Shown in pieces: positions 35,448 through 45,735 of a DNA stretch of 64,000 nucleotides. The position numbers and the translations under genes were made by a program. Location of the stretch: NCBI GenBank assembly GCA_963847615.1, contig CAWKAN010000030.1, forward strand, positions 62,001 through 126,000, read 5' to 3'. Under the pieces are notes generated by a model. That model was not told the origin of the DNA. It searched no databases and saw nothing but the letters and a program-made list of their open reading frames with translations. Origin of the DNA: Palsa-883 sp963847615. Its GTDB lineage: Bacteria; Pseudomonadota; Alphaproteobacteria; Acetobacterales; Acetobacteraceae. Every line of letters starts with the position of its first letter. Position 1 is the stretch's first letter.

Positions 35448-36231
35448 CGCACGGACCTCGACGCGGGCGTACCTCCGGCAGGTCTTCGGGGTCTGCGCCG
35501 CCGAGGTGCAGAAGCTCCGCCACGACCCGTTCGAGCTGGCCACCCGCGCCATCCAGCCGGTGCTCTGGCTGGTGCTGTTCGGCGAGGTGATGGCCCAGGT
35601 GCGCGGCCTCGCGCCGGGCGGGATCCGCTACCTCGACTATCTCTCCGCCGGGATTCTGAGCCAGAGCGTGCTGTTCGTGGCGATCTTCTACGGCATTGCC
35701 GCAATCTGGGAGCGCGATCTGGGCATCCTGCACCGCTACCTGGTCAGCCCGGCGGCGCGCTCGGCGCTGGTGCTCGGCAAGGCGCTCTCCGCCGGCGTGC
35801 GCGGGCTCACCCAGGCCGCGGTGGTCTATGTGCTTGCCGGTCTGCTGCGGGTGGCGATCAGCCTGGAACCCGCGCGGCTCGTCGGCATGATGCTGATCAT
35901 CGTGCTCGGCGCCGGGCTGTTCGCCACCTTTTCGCTCATCGTCGCCTGCCTGGTGAAGACGCGCGAGCGGTTCATGGGCATCGGCCAGGTGGTCACCATG
36001 CCGATCTTCTTCGCCAGCAATGCGATCTATCCGCTCAGCCTCATGCCGCCCTGGCTGCGCGCCGTGGCGCGGCTGAATCCGCTGACCTACGAGGTCGACG
36101 CGCTGCGCGCCCTGATGCTACGCGGCGGTACGAGCGTGTTCGGCCTGGGCGCCGACTTCGCGGTGCTGGCGGGGGTGTTCGCGCTGTTGGTCGCGGTCGC
36201 GGCCCGCCTGTATGGCCGCATGGGCACCTAG
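35404..36231 (+). CDS. ABC-2 type exporter permease
   Basis: A 275-residue membrane protein with six predicted helices. LNPLTYEVDALRALML and YLSAGILSQSVLFVAIFYG are typical of ABC-2 permeases of the DrrB/NodJ group. It overlaps the ATPase gene, so the two form one exporter. Two start choices exist (35404 and ATG 35440); the second would remove the overlap. Confidence 0.9.
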   Translation: MTPGCRDALPARMPDARTSTRAYLRQVFGVCAAEVQKLRHDPFELATRAIQPVLWLVLFGEVMAQVRGLAPGGIRYLDYLSAGILSQSVLFVAIFYGIAAIWERDLGILHRYLVSPAARSALVLGKALSAGVRGLTQAAVVYVLAGLLRVAISLEPARLVGMMLIIVLGAGLFATFSLIVACLVKTRERFMGIGQVVTMPIFFASNAIYPLSLMPPWLRAVARLNPLTYEVDALRALMLRGGTSVFGLGADFAVLAGVFALLVAVAARLYGRMGT

Positions 36232-37080
36232 CCCGCCAGGGAACCACGGCGACGCGGCACCTGACGTGAAGGGTACTTCGCCCGAAGGCGATATCATGGG
36301 CCGATTTTGGCGCACACCCGACGACCCACTGTGGAGATTGGCTGGCCTCCGAAGGTGCACCCCCGGTTGCTGCGCGGGCCTGGGCTGGACAGGCCGGTGC
36401 CGGGCCTGATGAGGGCGTTGCGGGGCGGCGGCCGCGGTTGGAGGGCAGGGATATCTGCGACCCGTGCGACGCGCACCGCCTGGACCGGTCGGCGCGGTTC
36501 GGGGCGGCGCCGCTGAGGCGCAGCACTCGAGGGACGGGCGCCAGCGCTGATCGTGAGCACCCTCGCTGATTGAAGCCGGGGGCGGTTCTGCCGCGCCCGG
36601 CCGTGGCGTACGAAGCGGGGAGCCGGGAGCCCACTCTGGAGCCAACCTCCGGTCGCCACGCAGCAACGACGCCGCGCTACTCACCCCAATCCGACGCCTC
36701 GGCCTTCCCCATCCGGCCAGGCAGGTTCCCTGACGCAAGGTGCCGGCCCAACGGCGGTGTGTGCATGACGACAGACCCCGACCGCGCCGGATGCTCGACC
36801 AGCCGCTCGGCGGGGATCCGCGCCATCACCGCAGCGGCGGCGTGCGCCCGCTTCCGGCGGTTGAGCCGGAGGGCGAAGGGCAGCGATTTCGTCCAGCCCG
36901 GTGGGACGGAGGTGGCGGGGTGTTTCGGGGGAGGCCAACCGGGCCGCCCTGGCTTCGCGTAACCCGGCCCCCTATGGCGTGCTGGCTGTGACACGGCAGA
37001 GCCAGACGCGTGGGCTGATCTGTGGGCTATTCCTGACCGGAGATTTTTATCGCGCTATTTCGAGAACTTACGCGGGGTGG
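36232..37080. other. About 850 bases without a supported gene
   Basis: No frame on either strand shows a conserved motif; translations are short and Arg/Pro-rich. The left part reads like decayed coding sequence but I cannot name it. It separates the ABC exporter from the tRNA gene and the restriction-modification island. Confidence 0.45.
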
Positions 37081-37156
37081 TGGTGGAGCTGAGGGGAATC
37101 GAACCCCTGACCTCCTCATTGCGAACGAGGCGCTCTCCCAACTGAGCTACAGCCCC
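37081..37156 (-). tRNA. tRNA-Ala (anticodon CGC)
   Basis: The minus strand gives a 76-base cloverleaf. It begins GGGGCTGTAGCTCAGTTGGG and ends in encoded CCA. The acceptor stem GGGGCTG pairs with CAGCTCC (one G-T pair); the anticodon loop is TTCGCAA, which reads GCG alanine codons; the T arm contains GGTTCGATTCC. It borders the accessory region on its right. Confidence 0.95.
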
Positions 37157-37814
37157 ATCCCACGCGTTGACAGCCGAGACCCCGGCCGTCGCAGGGCGCG
37201 GACAATGCTTATGAGGGGGGGTGAAGTCAACCACGTGGTGTGGGGGGTTGGCTTGCTGCTGGGTGGGGCGGGGTGCGGTTGGTCTCGCGCCGCGTGCGGC
37301 GCGTGGATGCGGGCCGCTCAGGGTCGCACAGGCTGCCGACGGCTTGGCCGGCATGGCGCGGGGGCGGGCGTCGTCAGGTCGATCTTGCGCGCAGTAAGCG
37401 ACGCCTTGGAGCGGCCTTGTTCGGCATGCTCGGGCGCCGCAGACGCGGCAACGTCTGCATCCCGGAGAGCCTGATCTGGTTGAATTGAGCTGTCTGGCGC
37501 CGAGGGCGCGAAGGATCGGTCATGCCGGCCATAGGTCGGTCCGAGCGGAATGACAGCTTTCGACCCAAGGCGGGCCAGATTGCTGTCATGCACATGACCG
37601 GCGCAGTGCTCTCCACGCTCGACACCTCATCGCGAGCCAGAGTTCGCGATCTGTGCCCCGGGCGTGCTTCCATAACCGCCCTTCATTTTGCCAGAGGATG
37701 CCGAACACCAGATCGAGGCGGTGGTCCGGCATCTCGAGATGTTTCGGATGCGGACCCTAGTTAGGTTGTAGCGGCGGAGGTAGTCGATCTCGCGCAAGAG
37801 ATTGTCCCGCGTGG
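37157..37814. other. Region between tRNA-Ala and restriction island, no supported gene
   Basis: About 650 bases with mixed base composition and no family motif in any frame. It may include the left end of the island that carries the type III restriction-modification genes. I found no obvious duplicate of the tRNA 3' end. Confidence 0.4.
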
Positions 37815-40327
37815 TCAGTTAGTCTGAAGCAAATCTTCAACCCGGAGGGGCGCGACTTCGCGATTCCGTCCAAGCCCGGCGTCGAACTCAACACGGGTAA
37901 ACCGGTTGTTTATCGAATCGTAGGTGAGAATCAGCGCCTTCCCATATTCACGATGCTCGGTTCGACTTTTTACCAAGGCATCCTCAGCTGCGATGCGCTC
38001 CTTAGTGTCGGCGAGTGCGATTCCATCAGGTTTCTTCCTGCCATCAACACATACCACGAAATCGGGGAAGAACCCTGTCCCGGTCTCGGGCAGCATGATC
38101 CGCACCGCCCAGGCGTTGGCCATTCGGGGCTGGGAGGGATTTCGCAGCCACCAAAGGACACGGCCATGCTGGCTGTCCAACCAGTCGGCAAAGCGTGTCT
38201 CCCAGGTGTTCATGGGTGGAAGGCGACCGTAAAGATTAAGGGGCGATTCCAGAAGCGGAATCGAGCTTTCCAGAGCCTCAGGCAAATCTGCCGCGTCCAC
38301 GACTTCCGTGCAGGATGCCATGGCGCGGAGCATGGCATCACGGCAGAGACGGGGCGTCCGAACCAGGATCACATTCAGGCCACGCCGTAAATACTTCTGA
38401 TCCGGAACGTCTTCGCCTGCTTCCTCGAACGCCTGTTCCAGCCGGCGAAGAAGCCTACGAGCGAGGTCCTGGGGGTCGATATGGTCGCTGACGCGCAGCA
38501 GCCGAAACGCGCTTTGTTGGGCGAACATATCCGATATGGCGGCCTGCTCCTGCACGCGACGAACGGTGGCGGTATCAAACAGACTGCTTTCCCGCCGTTC
38601 TACTTCGGCCCTTGACTGCCGTACCATGGCGCGATGTTCAGCGGTAAATGTTACCTGGCCGACAAGAGCCTTGATCAAGATGGAAATATTCGCCGGCATC
38701 CTCTCGGTTCTCAGTCGTTTCGGCACCGGCAACCCGGGGCGCTGCGGGTATCGGTACGCCAGCGTGGAGCCACCCCTGTCGCCTGGCGGTGATGAAGCTA
38801 CCGCTGTGTCTGTCGGCCTTGGCGGATCGGGTGGTGGCGCACTGAGATCCGAAAGCTGCCCAAACAGGGTGGCCGGGGCTCGGCTCAATAAGGCGGCGCG
38901 GTCTTGCTCCGGTGTCACTGTGGGAACCGGTCCCGACGATGTAACGGCTTCGGGTGGCGTCAAAATCAGCATCTGCTGTCCGCGATCGTTGGTCACCGCG
39001 AGCGCCCCCTCGCCATCGATCTCCGCGGCATAAATCGTTATGTTATCCGTGCAGATGTCCATCGCGTCGCGGATGGCCTTGATGCGGTCGGCCGCGTCTT
39101 GCAGTCCGGACTGGCTGTCCGCGTTGCCCAGAAATACGTAGCCCGTGTTGAGCGATGCCGGCAGATCAGTGCGGGATTGCAACAGCGGATGGACCCGCAT
39201 GATGCGGCCAATGACCTGGAGGCCAAAGCCGGCATCAACGACCGCTCGCAAGGCGCAAAGGGTAAAGGCACGGGGGGCGTCGAAGCCGGTCGCCACCGCC
39301 ATTTTGAAAACCAGCACTTCAACACTGGGGTCCTGGGCAAGGGCTTGCACGTTGGGATCTGGTTCGTCCGCTGTATGAACGCCAACGGCCGACTCAGGAA
39401 AGCCGAGCGTTTTTTCAAGCACGGACTTGACGTGTTGTGGTGTCCAGTGGGCGGTCGCAGCCTGAATTCAACAGAAGCGGCGTGAGCGGAATACCGGCGT
39501 CGTGAAGGGCCAGTTTCAACGCGCGGTGTTGCTCCACGGCCTTGCGCAGTGCCACCTCATTCAGGTCCAGCAGGTTGACGTTGGCACCGCGTGCAATAAA
39601 GGTGACGGCCTTTACCGCTTCCTTGTTCAGCCGAGCAGCGACCACCCGCTCGCGGGCGATCGCGATGCGCTGGAAGCGGACGATCTCCAGTGCGCGTCTG
39701 ACCACTTCGATGTCGCGGTCGGCTGGCGTGGCTGTCGCCAGCATCAGCAGGTCGGGACGCAGAACTTGTTGGAGGAAGCGGAACGCCTCTGTATTTGGCT
39801 TGAAAGAGTGGTGTGCCTCATCAACGACCGCACCGATGAGGAAGCCGGCCTCGCGGGCGGCGGCAACCAATGAAGTCAAGCGCAGGCTGCAGGTCGTCGT
39901 CCGTCCGCATGCGGCGGCTTTCGGCGTTTCGCGTGGCGACGGACGCCCAGGTCGCGATGAAGACATCGCCCTCACGGGTTCCGAGGAGGGTGCGATCGGT
40001 CCGCGGATCCCGCACGCGCAGGCCGGGCGCGGCCGATCGGAGGGCCGCAGCGGTCTGATCGACAACCCCCTTGAACGGCGCCCACCAAAACCAGACGACC
40101 GGTTGCTCGGCCGATGCTCGTTCCGCAGCCACAGCTAGCATGACCGTCTTGCCGGAGGCGGTCGGTGCCTCGAGGAGGAAGCAACCGTTCAGCCGGGTTA
40201 TTTCCGTGCGGCGCGAAGGGGCCGCGCGAATCTTGCCTGCGGTGTCGATCAGCGCGGCGGCGACGCCGTCCACGGCTTCCTGTTGGAAGTCACGCAGCAC
40301 CAAGGGTGAGGTGGAACGGCGTGACAT
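37815..40327 (-). pseudogene. Type III restriction enzyme helicase subunit (Res), two frameshifts
   Basis: The three pieces read in order: MSRRSTSPLVLRDFQQEAVD, CFLLEAPTASGKTVML (Walker A) and WFWWAPFKGVVDQTA; then AVVDEAHHSFKPNTEAF (DEAH box) and MLATATPADRDIE; then AVGVHTADEPDPNVQALAQD, FKMAVATGFDAPRAF and IGRIMRVHPLL, with a C-terminal nuclease-like part. Frame changes are needed near 39876 and near 39465. In type III systems Res translocates and cuts DNA with Mod. The breaks make it inactive unless they are sequence errors. It follows mod with a gap of only four bases. Confidence 0.85.
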
Positions 40328-40330
40328 GCC

Positions 40331-42182
40331 TCACAACCCCGCAATGGTGCGGCGAAACTCCGACAGCAGGCGGTCCGGCACGGCCTCAACCGAGAGGTCC
40401 GGCCGATCGGTTGCGTCGAGCAACCGGCCTGGCGTCGGCGTGAACACATGAAGCGGGCCCGGCAGCGAGCGTAGCGCGACAAACAGGTCGTCGCTGGGTT
40501 GGGGAGCAAGGATCAGCGTGGCCATATCGTCGGCTTCGGTTGGACGAAGGAAAAGTTGGTAAGGAAGATCCGAATCGGTACTGCCGCAGCGGGTGACCAT
40601 GGCGGAGCAGTAACAGGGTCCAAAGTGCGCGTGGATCGAGATCGTACAACACATCCTCTTCCGCGATCCGGCGGGCGCGAAGATAGGCGAAATCTCCACC
40701 AAGACCGGCAATATCACCATAACCGGCAATCACGCGCCGGATGCGTTCGGCACAAATGTCACGGCAAAGATTCTTGTCTGGGTCTTCCGGCGTCGCTTCA
40801 GTGTTGGAGACCATGATGAAGCGGCGGTCGCATTCATCTTCGGCATTGGCAGTAAGGACCGCGTGCGCGGTCGTGGCTGCGCCGGCGAAAAAATCGAGGA
40901 CAATGTCGCCGTCGCCGCTACACGCGCGGATTAGCGCGTGCATCAAGGATAGCGGTTTTGGAAACTGAAAAACCTGCTGGCCGAATATATGCTCTAAAAG
41001 AGTCGTTGCTGCTCCTTGCCTATCGCTACGAAGCGTGTCAACCTCTGTATCGACCACAACCTCGGCCAAGCCTGCCACCCAACTGCCGACGGGACGGGTC
41101 GCATTTTCCATTTCAGGCGTCCAGCGGACGACGCGGCTGAGCCGGCCATGGGCGATCGGCTTACCAATCCAGAAGTCAAGGTCGGGCAGGTCGCTGCGAA
41201 GTAGTGGGCGCCCGCGCCCATCGCGGGGCACCGCGCCGGCAGCTATGGCGGCATCCAGTTCATTACGATCGCGGTAAAAGAACGACGGCTTGTCTTCGTT
41301 AGGGAAATAAATGTCACCCAACCGTATCAGCGACTCCATTGAAGCTTCCAGGCGGGCTTTTCCTCTTGGGGGCTGGGTTTCGCTCCAAAAGCGCCAGACC
41401 TGATTCGGAGCGCAAGGGTACCAAAGGCCCGTCACCGGATTCTGGATAGGATAGTAAGTGTTCGCTCTGCTCTTGAAAGTCTCAGGCTTTGTGATCGGAT
41501 CGAGCCTTACAAGCAGGTCTCCAAAATCAGGCCGCTTGCGGAATTTCCCAGCGCCTGTCTGCAAGCCGGCGAAGCTAAAATCCGCATTTCCATAGACAAG
41601 GATATGTTCGTGGACACCGCTCCAGTTGCGTCGCTTATCGCTGTTGTTTGTGTCCTTCGTCCGCCACACGAAACTCCCGATACGCATCCCTGGAAACACC
41701 TGCTCCATCAGCATATCAAGCCGGGCACGGTTTTCGTCGTTGATGCAAACCAGAATGACACCGTCCTCGGCCAACAGATCGCGGGCCAGAACGAGCCGCT
41801 GATACAGGAACTCCAGCCACAGCGAATGCCGGAAGCGGTCATCCTTGCCGACGAACCGGTCATTGTAGACGAAATCCTTGTTGCCGGTGTTGTAGGGAGG
41901 GTCGATTAGGATGCAGCGGATGCGGCCAGCATGTGTCAGGCGGAGGGCGCGCAGGGCGTCCCAATTGTCCCCCTCGATCACCAGATTGCGCCAGCCGGCT
42001 TCATCCTGCGGCGCGGTGGACAGCGCGGGGTCCAGGTCAAGGACCACATAATCCTGGTTGCGGGCGCGGTCCTGCTCGATCCCTTCACGCTCCCAGATCA
42101 GGCCGTAACGCTGCATTGCGTCCCGCCGCTCGAGCAGGCGGATTAGGTCTTCCTTGGACAGGTGGTCATAGCGATTGGTCAT
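40331..42182 (-). pseudogene. Type III DNA methyltransferase (Mod), frameshifted near its end
   Basis: The beta-class N6-adenine methyltransferase motifs are complete: ILIDPPYNTGNKDFVY (motif IV), LDFFAGAATTAHAVL (motif I) and a long target-recognition middle. The N-terminus MTNRYDHLSKEDLIRLLERR is typical of Mod subunits. Near 40590 one extra base moves the last 90 codons out of frame; read in the alternative frame they continue DSDLPYQLFLRPTEADDMA to a stop at 40331. The catalytic part is intact, so methylation may persist even if the tail is lost. GC is lower than in the core genes. Confidence 0.87.
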
Positions 42183-42657
42183 GCGTTGCTAGCATAACAA
42201 GGATTGGAACACACAACCACCACTGCCCTCCGCCCACATGTCGCCAACCGTCCACCAAGACCGGCCGTTACCGCGCTTCGATCAAGGTCCGCTCCCCACC
42301 CTTTGCGGAAATTCAAACCGAGAGAGCGGCGCCGAGCGAAGCGCTTTGCGGATGGTTCTGCCCTGAGCGCCAGGCCGGTGCGGCCGAGGACCACCGCGTC
42401 GGTGGATAACGGGCGCGGCCTGCGCGGCCTCGGTGTCGGCTGGACCCGGGTGACGTTGGTCCTGGGGCACCGCGGCCGATCCCGCACGGTCCTCGGTGTG
42501 CTCCGTGCCGCCTCCCTGCTGCCTCCGTGTTAGAGTCTTGCTTGCTTGCCGGCAGCTGAGCGGGCTGTCGCGCCCGCCGTTTTGCAAGGAATGGAACCGC
42601 AAACGAACGCAAATGCGAGCTGAACCGGCGGGGGGCGAGTGTATTGAGATCACACGA
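42183..42657. other. Gap between mod and the toxin-antitoxin module
   Basis: About 475 bases without a recognisable gene. No inverted repeat of transposon type is evident. It should hold the mod promoter. Confidence 0.35.
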
Positions 42658-42957
42658 TCAATGCTCGCGCTTGTAGCCTGACTCGCGCTGGCTTCGTATC
42701 GCCAGGACAAAGACCGTATCGATACTGGCCACGAAGCGATACAGCGCGACAGTGCCGTGCGAATCCCGCCCGATCACCAGTTCACGCTTGCCGCCCTTCA
42801 CTGGCCGGCCGATGAGCGGACTATGGGTCAGGATTTGTACCGCCTGTATGATCTCGCCAATCCTCGCGGGCGCGTCGGCGACCTCGAACCGGGCCATGTG
42901 GTCGAGAAAGCGGTCGAAGTCGTCAAGGACTTCCGGCGCGAGTTCGATGCGGGCCAT
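42658..42957 (-). CDS. RelE/ParE-family toxin
   Basis: A 99-residue ParE/RelE-fold protein: MARIELAPEVLDDFDRFLDH, SPLIGRPVKGGKRELVIGRD and a C-terminal YRFVASIDTVFVLAIRSQRE. Such toxins inhibit gyrase or translation; the branch cannot be decided. It lies eight bases downstream of a ribbon-helix-helix antitoxin gene, the usual operon order. Confidence 0.85.
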   Translation of the reverse strand: MARIELAPEVLDDFDRFLDHMARFEVADAPARIGEIIQAVQILTHSPLIGRPVKGGKRELVIGRDSHGTVALYRFVASIDTVFVLAIRSQRESGYKREH

Positions 42958-42965
42958 ACGGCGGG

Positions 42966-43250
42966 TCAGCGTGCGGGCTTGCGCGCCACCGGTTTACGCG
43001 GGCGTTCTCCGCGCGATCGCGCCTCGAGCCAGGCTTTCGCATCGTCCCACGGCACGGTCTTCCCGGTCGCCAGCACGTTCGCCCAACGCTCGTCGGCGAC
43101 GCGGTGGAACGCCTCGTCCAGCTCGGCCTGCTCCACCGTCTGGGCGATGGCGTCAAGGATGAATGCGTGAGCCGTCTTCCCGGCGCGCGCAGCCGCGGTG
43201 GCAACCCGGGCTTTTAGCTCGTCCTCGATGCGGATGGTGGTCGTCGGCAT
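42966..43250 (-). CDS. Ribbon-helix-helix (CopG-like) antitoxin
   Basis: A 94-residue protein that starts MPTTTIRIEDELKARVATAA, a ribbon-helix-helix DNA-binding fold, followed by AFILDAIAQTVEQAELDEAF and a basic Lys/Arg/Pro tail. GAGGA seven bases upstream of the ATG (43250) supports the start. It probably represses its own operon and neutralises the downstream RelE/ParE toxin. Confidence 0.85.
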   Translation of the reverse strand: MPTTTIRIEDELKARVATAAARAGKTAHAFILDAIAQTVEQAELDEAFHRVADERWANVLATGKTVPWDDAKAWLEARSRGERPRKPVARKPAR

Positions 43251-43429
43251 GGAAAGTCCTCGAAACGGACCCAACTTGTAGCACGATTGTGCTATTCCGA
43301 GCAATCGGGGCCGCGACGCGGCGGGGTGGCCAACGCCGGGGCAGGCGGCACGGCCAACCCGAAGACCGGCACGGTCCGCCGCGTTCCGCGGCAGCACGGT
43401 GTGACCGAGGAAAATTTGGCGGTTGACCG

Positions 43430-43699
43430 ATGCGCCACGCCGATCCGTTCGACATGGAACGCCAGCCCGAAGGTGGGTTCATCGTGAGCTTTCCGGATGT
43501 TCCGGAAGCCATCACCGCGGGCGACACCGCGGGGCAGGCGCGCGTGCGCGCCGACGCCGCGCGGGTGGCGGCCATGAGCTTCTACACCGAAGACGCCAAG
43601 CCGCCGCCGATGCCTTCTGCCGCGCACGGCCGGCCGGTGGGCGGCGTGGGCGTTCCCCTGTTGTGGTTTGCATGGCGCCGGTGGGGCATTCTGGTGTAA
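43430..43699 (+). pseudogene. HicB-type antitoxin remnant
   Basis: The first 60 residues follow HicB closely: DMERQPEGGFIVSFPDVPEA, ITAGDT and SFYTEDAKPPPMPSAAHGRP. The C-terminal part then becomes unrelated (VGGVGVPLLWFAWRR) and the usual DNA-binding region is absent. No HicA toxin gene precedes it. It ends just before the 131-156 bp repeat array, so the array probably cut it. Confidence 0.7.
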
Positions 43700-43780
43700 G
43701 AGCTTGATAACTAACTTACAGCGCGCCAGGATCGCAGATGATCGCCATTCCAGCCTTCCCCAAGTCACCGCATCGGCCAC

Positions 43781-44758
43781 GGTTACCGCGGAGTCGGTTT
43801 TGCTGCCGGAGCGGCCAAGCGAAAATTTCGGCAACAACCCCATGCAACAGTCAGCCACACCGGAGCCTGCCACCGGGCCAGACCCGGTGCGGCGACGACC
43901 CGGTGGTGGTGCGGTTACCGCGGAGCCGGTTTTGCCGCCGGAGCGGCAAAGCGGAAATCTCAGCAACAACCCCGGCCTTCGCCGGGGCAGGCTCCCATGC
44001 AACAGTCAGCCACACCAGAGCCTGCCGCCGGGCCAGGCCCGGTGAGGCGGCGACCCAGTGGTGGCGCGGTTACCGCGGAGCCGGGTTTGCCGCCGGAGCG
44101 GCAAAGCGAAAATTTCGGCAACAACCCCGGCCTTCGCCGGGGCAGGCTCCCATGCAACAGTCAGCCACACCAGAGCCTGCCACCGGGCCAGGCCCGGTGC
44201 GGCGACGGCCCGGCGGTGGCGCGGTTACCGCGGAGCTGGTTTTGCCGCCGGAGCGGCAAAACGAAAATTTTGGCAACAACCCCGGCCTTCGCCGGGGCAG
44301 GCTCCCATGCAACAGTCAGCCACACCAGAGCCTGCCACCGGGCCAGACCCGGTGCGGCGACGGCCCGGTGGTGGCGCGGTTACCGCGGAGCTGGTTTTGC
44401 CGCCGGAGCGGCAAAACGAAAATTTCGGCAACAACCCCATGCAACAGTCTGCCGCACCAGAGCCTGCCGCCGGGCCAGACCGGGTGGGGCGACGACCTGG
44501 TGGTGGCACGGTTACCGCGCAGCCGATTTTGCCGCCGGAGCGGCAAAACGAAAATTTCGGCAACAACCCCATGCAACAGTCTGCCGCACCAGAGCCTGCC
44601 ACCGGGCCAGACCCGGTGCGGCGGCGACCCGGTGGTGGCACGGTTACCGCGCAACCGGTTTTGCCGCCGGAGCGGCAAAACGAAATTTTCGGCAACAACC
44701 CCGGCCTTCGCCGGGGCAGGCTCCCATGCAACAGTCAGCCAGACCAGAGCCCGCTGCC
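43781..44758 (+). repeat. Seven tandem 131-156 bp repeats, each with a hairpin and an ATGCAACAG motif
   Basis: Units start with GGTTACCGCG at 43781, 43913, 44069, 44223, 44379, 44510 and 44642. Two size classes exist: about 132 bp and about 155 bp, differing by a GGCCTTCGCCGGGGCAGGCTC block. Each unit carries a palindrome TTTTGCCGCCGGAGCGGCAAA (9-bp stem, CGGA loop), and ends with CCATGCAACAGTC plus about 30 bases that equal the start of the HGG gene downstream. Periods are not all multiples of three, so the array is not one coding sequence. Confidence 0.9.
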
Positions 44759-45735
44759 GATGGGCCTTGCCGCCGGGCGCTGGTCGCGGAGGTTGGCCCG
44801 GCAGGGCTACGGCCCGGTAGCGGCACCGGCCCGCTGCGCAGCGGCAACCCACGCGGCAAGCCGAACCTGGCGCCGCGCTGCGGGGCGAAGACGCGATCGG
44901 GCCTCGGCTGCCGGGCGCCGGCGACGACCAGCGGGCAGTGCCGGATGCACGGCGGGTGCAGCAGCGGGCCGCGCACGACCGAGGGCCTCGCGCCCGGCTG
45001 GCCGCCGCGCGCACCACGCACGGCGACGACAGCGTCGCCGCGCGAGCCCGCCAGCGCTACGTCCGGACGTTGATCGTGCGGACCCGGCTGCTTACCGCGG
45101 CCTCATGGTTCCGGGCGCATCTGCCGGCTGAGCTGGCGGCCCGGCTGGAGCGTGGCGCGCCCGAGTTGAGCGCGCCGGTGCATCCCTCCTGGCTGGAGGT
45201 CGCGCCGCGCGAGGCCAAGACCCCATGCAACGTGGGACGGGACACGTGCGGGCGGCTCGCCAAGGTGCCGCGGGCGCTGGGCGGGCGGCGACGCGGCTGC
45301 GCGCCAGGAGCGGCCGAGCGAGCGCCGTGCAGCACGACCCCATGCAACAGTCTCGCACGGTGGAACCCGCCGCCGGGCGAGCGCCGGCGGGACCACGACC
45401 CGGCGGGCGGGGTGGTGCGCATCCACTTGGGTGCGGCGAGCCGGGCATGGCGGTGGCAGGCAAGCGGCGGAAGGCGCTGCGCTGTTCCGCCCTACCGCGG
45501 TTTTGGGCGTGGGTGTGGACGGGAGTGGGGGAAGCGGCCGGCTCGGCTGAGCCCAGCTGGGGCGGCGACGTTCGGCAGCACGACTTTGGCGGCGAGGTGG
45601 GAGCCTGGCGTGCGCGCACAGCTCGCCGCGCCGTTCGGGGCCGCCGCGCCGCCGGCGGGCTGGCTTGTGCCATGGGCGTCGCCCCCGACAGGTGGCCGCG
45701 GGGCGGCGTGTCCGGGCAACCCGGGGCCGCGCTAG
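44726..45735 (+). pseudogene. HGG-type zinc-finger-like protein of Acetobacteraceae style, frameshifted
   Basis: From ATG 44726 the frame gives RGKPNLAPRCGAKTRSGLG, CRAPATTSGQCRMHGG and GPRTTEGLA, a small Cys/His cluster followed by the HGGxxxGPRT motif common in acetobacterial genomes. Two extra bases near 44990 must be removed to continue RLAAARTTHGDDSVAARARQ, YVRTLIVRTRLLTAASWF and LPAELAARLERGAPELSAP. The tail repeats TPCN motifs encoded by ACCCCATGCAAC, the same DNA motif as in the repeat array upstream. Family function is unknown; it is often near mobile elements. Confidence 0.65.
45466..45495. repeat. REP-like copy of the 29.5-kb palindrome arm
   Basis: GGCGGAAGGCGCTGCGCTGT followed by TCCGCCCTAC matches the arm at 29570-29600 with one substitution. 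It lies inside the tail of the HGG-type reading frame. Confidence 0.75.

Noticed and set aside
36770..36960. Small open frames between the ABC permease and tRNA-Ala
   Set aside because: Compositionally like random GC-rich DNA and without conserved motifs.
37081..37156. Integration site of a genomic island at tRNA-Ala
   Set aside because: No integrase gene and no second copy of the tRNA 3' end were seen in the window.
43781..44758. CRISPR array or one long repeat protein
   Set aside because: No unique spacers of constant length; unit lengths of 131, 132, 154 and 156 do not keep one frame.
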